Below are positions 60,743-64,000 of a stretch of DNA of 64,000 nucleotides, piece by piece (within the stretch, counting starts at the first letter, position 1; each line of letters begins with the position of its first letter). This DNA comes from an uncultured Bacilli bacterium (lineage in GTDB: Bacteria; Bacillota_I; Bacilli_A; RF39; UBA660). Location: contig CAKPLP010000001.1 of the NCBI GenBank assembly GCA_934167695.1, positions 96,649 through 160,648 on the forward strand. The letters run 5' to 3'. Both the position numbers and the translations under genes were made by a program. The notes under the pieces are model-generated. The model did no database searches and was not told the DNA's origin. It worked only from the letters and a program-made list of their open reading frames with translations.

Positions 60743-60896
60743 TTATACATCATTAATCATAAGTTTATAATTTTTCTTCAAATATTTTGATATTTTATAT
60801 GGAATAGTAATTTGTTTAGACAACTCTTTTAAGAAGTTAACATCAAAATTAGTACCAGTTGTATAACACACCACACTGTTATATTCAAAGTTAATC
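60743..60896 (-). other. Open stretch that may be the lost C-terminus of the next gene
   Basis: Encodes about 50 residues (NFEYNSVVCYTTGTNFDVNF and onward) with a stop at 60743, in a different frame from the gene that ends at 60891. Removing four bases near 60893 would join the two without a break (LLLDI then NFEYN). It has no RBS of its own. Could also be chance. Confidence 0.3.
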
Positions 60897-61550
60897 AATA
60901 TCAAGTAATAATTTATACTCTTCTGGAATAGCAGTTGTTGGATGTAGGCCTGCAACTTTTTCATACTCATCAGTAATTTTTTCCAACTTATCCTTAATAT
61001 TATTAATTTTATTTAACAATTCTTCACTATTATTTAAAACATTATACTCATAATTCTTCATCAATCCATTATCTAAGTCTAAATATTCAAAATATAAATT
61101 ATAAAAATCAAGAGTATCATCAAACATTATATTAGATGGTATTTTAGTTTTTATCTCATAAAATTCTGGATATTTCTCATCATATATTTTATCAATATTC
61201 TGTTGATAACTAGAATCTTTTGAATACAAACTAGGATATTTTATATAATCATTTATTTTTTCCATTTCATCATTTATTTCATTCTGAATATCAATATTTA
61301 AAAGTATTATATTACTAAATTTATCCAAAATAATTGTTTGTATTATATCAACTTCGTTTTTATCGGATTTTTTTATTGTATTATAAGCATCTAGATACTT
61401 TTCTTTTTCAATATAATTAATTGCCTTTATAAATTCTTTTGATCTTTTTTCGCCATTTTGTGAACTATTACTATAGATAGAATAACCTCCAACACTAACA
61501 ATTAATACACACAAAATAATAGAAATAATAATCTTTACATTCATTTTCAT
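60891..61550 (-). CDS. Membrane-anchored hypothetical protein
   Basis: 219 residues. N-terminal membrane helix (about 5-24), then an extracellular helical region rich in Asp, Glu, Lys and Ile. No family recognised. Two bases after the stop of the zinc-ribbon gene upstream, so part of a three-gene run of small membrane proteins. The C-terminus may have been altered by a frameshift (see the stretch at 60743-60896). Confidence 0.65.
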   Translation of the reverse strand: MKMNVKIIISIILCVLIVSVGGYSIYSNSSQNGEKRSKEFIKAINYIEKEKYLDAYNTIKKSDKNEVDIIQTIILDKFSNIILLNIDIQNEINDEMEKINDYIKYPSLYSKDSSYQQNIDKIYDEKYPEFYEIKTKIPSNIMFDDTLDFYNLYFEYLDLDNGLMKNYEYNVLNNSEELLNKINNIKDKLEKITDEYEKVAGLHPTTAIPEEYKLLLDID

Positions 61551-61552
61551 AA

Positions 61553-62071
61553 TTATTCTCCTCTCACTAATTTATTAACCTTAGAGATACTTTTCTCTGA
61601 TAAAACTGAAACAGAATCATAATTACTTAATTCTTCTTCAAAACACTTTTTTGCAACAGCCTTTGCAATCGTTTCATCCTTTGTCATTACTTTTTTATTA
61701 ACATAAAAAGTATCAGTTGTTTCAGCTCCAAAAGAATTATTAGCCGTAATTCTAATTATTGAATAATCATCATTACAAATTTTAGCTGATACAATCCTTA
61801 AAGATTGGGGATTTTTAAATGTATTCTTATTTTCTTCTATAATATCGTACAATTTTTGTTCACTTTTACTTAACCTATTATTAACTACGTTAACAACTAA
61901 AATAGTTGTTGCTAAAACCAAGATAACTATTAAAAAACAACAATTATTACAAATAAAATTAGTAAATTTATTTCTTTCCCTTTTTATCTTAATTCTATAT
62001 CCACAATTTAAACATTGTTTTGTTTTTGAACTTACTTCCTTACCACATTCAGGGCACTTTACTAATGCCAT
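61553..62071 (-). CDS. Zinc-ribbon membrane protein
   Basis: 172 residues. N-terminal zinc ribbon with CPEC ... CLNC, a membrane helix (about 46-63), then an extracellular domain with alternating strands (IIRITANNSFGAETTDTFYV). Cytoplasmic zinc ribbon fused to an outside domain is a common layout in Bacillota accessory proteins. Function unknown; operon with both neighbours. Confidence 0.7.
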   Translation of the reverse strand: MALVKCPECGKEVSSKTKQCLNCGYRIKIKRERNKFTNFICNNCCFLIVILVLATTILVVNVVNNRLSKSEQKLYDIIEENKNTFKNPQSLRIVSAKICNDDYSIIRITANNSFGAETTDTFYVNKKVMTKDETIAKAVAKKCFEEELSNYDSVSVLSEKSISKVNKLVRGE

Positions 62072-62098
62072 AAAATCACTTCCTTTTAATATATAAAA

Positions 62099-63154
62099 TT
62101 AACTAACAACAAATGTAAATTGCCTACTACCATTATCACATCCAGAATAATTCATAGTTATAGTTGCAATTCCAGAACTTTTTGCATAAAAACTACTCTC
62201 AAAGCTCTGTTCCAAAATATCTGATGAATTAGATGAAAACGACACAGATATATTAGTTAGACTACCTACTTCTGCATTTACATTCCAAGATATGGCTATA
62301 TGACTTCCTGTATTAACATGATAATAACCATCAACTGGTACTAAAACAGAATTACCATCTTGTATTGTAACACTCAAAGTGCATTGATTTGATTTTTTAA
62401 AAACATTAGAATTATTATCATTATTCTTGAAAGTTTGATTACTATTGTTAGCTATATTATTTTCTGTATTACTCTCAATTTTTGGCTTTTCATTCCATTT
62501 AGCTACTAGTTTTGTATTTGATGTAATTTTATCATCAAAATTATATTCTTTATCATTAAGATACCAATTTACAAAATCATAACCATCTCTTGTTGGATCT
62601 TCTGGTTTGGTCACTTTCTCACCTTTAGTTACCTTTTGAATATCAATACTAGAACCACCATTGCTATCAAATTCTACACTATATATTTTTAACCATTTTC
62701 CAATCAAGATTATATCTGATGTAACTTTTTTATTGAAATTATATTTCTTATTTCCTAAATACCAACCATTAAATTTATATCCTTTTCTATTGGATATCTT
62801 TATTTCTTGTATAGTATCACCTTTTTCAATTTTTATCACTTTAGAAAAATTACCATCTTTAAACTTAATTGATACAAATTTATCATTATATATTTTCGAT
62901 AGTATAAATAGTAATATAATGACACATAATAATATAAACATAATGATTAAAATAATTTTATTAAACATTTTCTTTTTATTATGTTTTTGTATACCTTCAT
63001 GTTTTACTATTTTTTTTGTTTTAAAAGAATTATCAAAATTTATCTTTTCTTTCTTTTTACTTACAGGTTTTTTTATTTTAGTTCCACAATGAATGCACTT
63101 TTTCGTAGTGTCACTAATCTCATGTCCACAATTTCTACATTTAATTAATGCCAT
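62099..63154 (-). CDS. Zinc-ribbon membrane protein with two InlB B-repeats
   Basis: 351 residues. Zinc ribbon (CRNC ... CIHC), basic linker, membrane helix (about 64-84), then two Listeria/Bacteroides-type repeats: IKFKDGNFSKVIKIEKGDTI...GWYLGNKKYNFN and VEFDSNGGSSID...NWYLNDKEYNFDDKITSNTKLVAKW. A Ser/Asn linker and a C-terminal Ig-like domain follow. Start at ATG 63154 after AAAGGAG. The extracellular repeats suggest binding to a surface or partner; the ribbon stays in the cytoplasm. Confidence 0.82.
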   Translation of the reverse strand: MALIKCRNCGHEISDTTKKCIHCGTKIKKPVSKKKEKINFDNSFKTKKIVKHEGIQKHNKKKMFNKIILIIMFILLCVIILLFILSKIYNDKFVSIKFKDGNFSKVIKIEKGDTIQEIKISNRKGYKFNGWYLGNKKYNFNKKVTSDIILIGKWLKIYSVEFDSNGGSSIDIQKVTKGEKVTKPEDPTRDGYDFVNWYLNDKEYNFDDKITSNTKLVAKWNEKPKIESNTENNIANNSNQTFKNNDNNSNVFKKSNQCTLSVTIQDGNSVLVPVDGYYHVNTGSHIAISWNVNAEVGSLTNISVSFSSNSSDILEQSFESSFYAKSSGIATITMNYSGCDNGSRQFTFVVS

Positions 63155-63253
63155 AATTATACTCCTTTCTAGCATTAATTATAGCACAATTCGAACTGCT
63201 GGTGCATATAATTCTAACTGATAGTTTGAAATAATTATAATGGGTGATTATAA

Positions 63254-63514
63254 ATGGAAGAAAAATGTATATTTCACAATGATTACTACTACTATGACAT
63301 AGTAAGAAAAAATATAAAAAAATATAGAAAATTAGCAAACCTCACTCAACAAGAGCTAGCTGATAAAATAGAAGTATCTATGCATTACATCTCACAAATA
63401 GAAAGTGCAAAACCAAATAAGTACTTCACATTAATAATAATAGGAAGAATAGCCGATGTTCTAAATATAGATATAAGACAATTATTTGATGATATTAACA
63501 ATCAACCACAATAA
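63254..63514 (+). CDS. XRE-family helix-turn-helix regulator
   Basis: 86 residues. HTH_3 domain (about 18-75): RKLANLTQQELADKIEVSMHYISQIES followed by helix LIIIGRIADVLNIDIRQLF. Small single-domain DNA-binding repressor. GGTGA before the ATG; divergent from the three-gene membrane-protein run, which it may control (inference). Confidence 0.9.
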   Translation: MEEKCIFHNDYYYYDIVRKNIKKYRKLANLTQQELADKIEVSMHYISQIESAKPNKYFTLIIIGRIADVLNIDIRQLFDDINNQPQ

Positions 63515-63595
63515 CTGGCCACATCTCATTTTATCCCCCATAAACAATAATTTTAATTTCTAATAATAATCATCATTCTATTAAATTAAACGTTA

Positions 63596-63622
63596 AAAAT
63601 ACCAACAGAAAGGTATTTTTTT
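63596..63622 (+). terminator. Terminator after the XRE gene
   Basis: Perfect 8-bp stem AAAATACC / GGTATTTT, 8-base loop, followed by TTT. Confidence 0.7.
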
Positions 63623-63820
63623 ATGCATTGATAATAATACTAGCAATTACGCAAAAGAGGGTTAATTGATATACGAAAATAGCAATATAGTAGTACTTTT
63701 TGCACCTAATTATCATAAGTATATAGTTTTTTATAACAGAATTTTTATTATATTAGTGCTTATAGGAATATTGAGTCAGTATAACATTAGAAATTGTAAA
63801 TACACCCTCTATTACAAAAT

Positions 63821-63843
63821 AAAAAAAGTGCTAATCAAAGCAC
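63821..63843 (-). terminator. Terminator downstream of structured element B
   Basis: Stem GTGCT / AGCAC with a 6-base loop, followed on minus by TTTTTTT. It would end a minus-strand transcript through element B about 75 bases earlier. Confidence 0.7.
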
Positions 63844-63913
63844 CTATTTTATTTTTATTTCAATCACGAAACCACCTGTAAATGGATAGATAGTGTTCGT
63901 GTAATTCCCATAT

Positions 63914-63986
63914 GCTGCCGACGACGTAGAGGTCTACAACTTTTTCGGCAATGACGATTCATATGAATCAATCTATATCAATTATA
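63914..63986 (-). ncRNA. Structured element B (second copy of element A scaffold)
   Basis: Stem 1 pairs TGCCGA (63916-63921) with TCGGCA (63945-63950) around a 23-base loop. Stem 2 is GATTCATATGAATC (63956-63969). Shared with element A: CGACG after the first stem arm, GGTnTACAACT in the loop, and GACGATT before stem 2. TATAAT (63986-63981) lies upstream on minus, a terminator downstream. Stops in every coding frame. Strand is inferred from the flanking signals. Confidence 0.5.
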
Positions 63987-64000
63987 ACAAATCATAATAG

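Larger units (their letters stand above)
63515..64000. other. Right-edge gap with structured element B
   Basis: No sound gene. A 71-codon plus-strand frame at 63666-63881 runs through a terminator and has no RBS, so I reject it. Contains the XRE-gene terminator, a minus-strand terminator and element B, listed separately. Confidence 0.6.

Noticed and set aside
63666..63881. 71-codon plus-strand frame near the right edge
   Set aside because: No RBS, crosses a terminator stem, and its composition is that of random AT-rich sequence.

Overview
The window is very AT-rich DNA (roughly 27-30% GC by eye) from a Gram-positive, low-GC bacterium of the Bacillota. It uses the standard genetic code: TGG is used for Trp and TGA acts as a stop. 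Gene content (EzrA, two FemAB-type transferases, CdaA/CdaR, YtxG/YtxH-like pair, T-box leaders, S4-type rpsD leader, PflB/PflA, formate-THF ligase) fits an anaerobic, fermentative Bacilli / Erysipelotrichia-like or uncultured RF39-like gut lineage; that placement is inference. Four genes point to endospores: an alpha/beta SASP, a Cse60-like 56-residue protein too short for ordinary ORF calling, and a CotF-type coat pair. A collagen-like exosporium-type protein next to a glycosyltransferase fits the same picture.

Layout. 1-2.3 kb: 3' truncated prepilin-like protein with many Ig-like repeats. 2.3-14.1 kb: mostly housekeeping on the minus strand (SASP, thiI, ezrA, tyrS with its T-box, ytxG/ytxH-like, trmB), with rpsD on plus behind a perfect-consensus promoter and a probable S4-binding leader. 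14.2-17.1 kb: plus-strand tandem FemAB genes for cell-wall cross-bridge synthesis. 17.1-27.6 kb: lipid-flippase-type transporter, cse60, PHP phosphoesterase, an unknown Cys-containing protein, leuS (second T-box), a GH31 glucosidase, and a D,D-carboxypeptidase. 27.7-35.1 kb: radical SAM protein, DNA-deoxyinosine glycosylase lacking a normal start codon, NfeD/SPFH pair, fhs, and a thioester adhesin with its own sortase. 35.1-44.0 kb: S41 protease, thioredoxin-fold protein without cysteines, LolA-like lipoprotein, CdaA/CdaR, CotF-type coat genes, a frameshifted YhfW-like oxidoreductase, DedA.

44.0-52.8 kb is an integrative mobilizable element: a large serine recombinase, a MobV/Pre-type relaxase with an oriT-like inverted repeat just upstream, a YhcG (DUF1016) nuclease, and three unrecognised cargo genes, one of which looks ADP-ribosyltransferase-like. 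The recombinase gene sits behind a promoter, a 25-codon leader peptide and a strong terminator that overlaps it, so its expression is probably attenuated. A tRNA-Thr(CGT) follows. 53.4-60.6 kb: YitT transporter, pflB-pflA, LRR protein, collagen-like protein plus GT2/TPR glycosyltransferase. 60.7-64 kb: small accessory membrane proteins with zinc ribbons and an XRE regulator.

The most unusual signal is a pair of short elements, one at the left end of the mobile element (about 44557-44623) and one at the right window edge (about 63914-63986). They share a scaffold of two hairpins in which base changes in one arm are matched in the other. Each has a TATAAT-like box before it and an intrinsic terminator after it on the minus strand, as expected for a small structured RNA or a structured mobile-DNA end.
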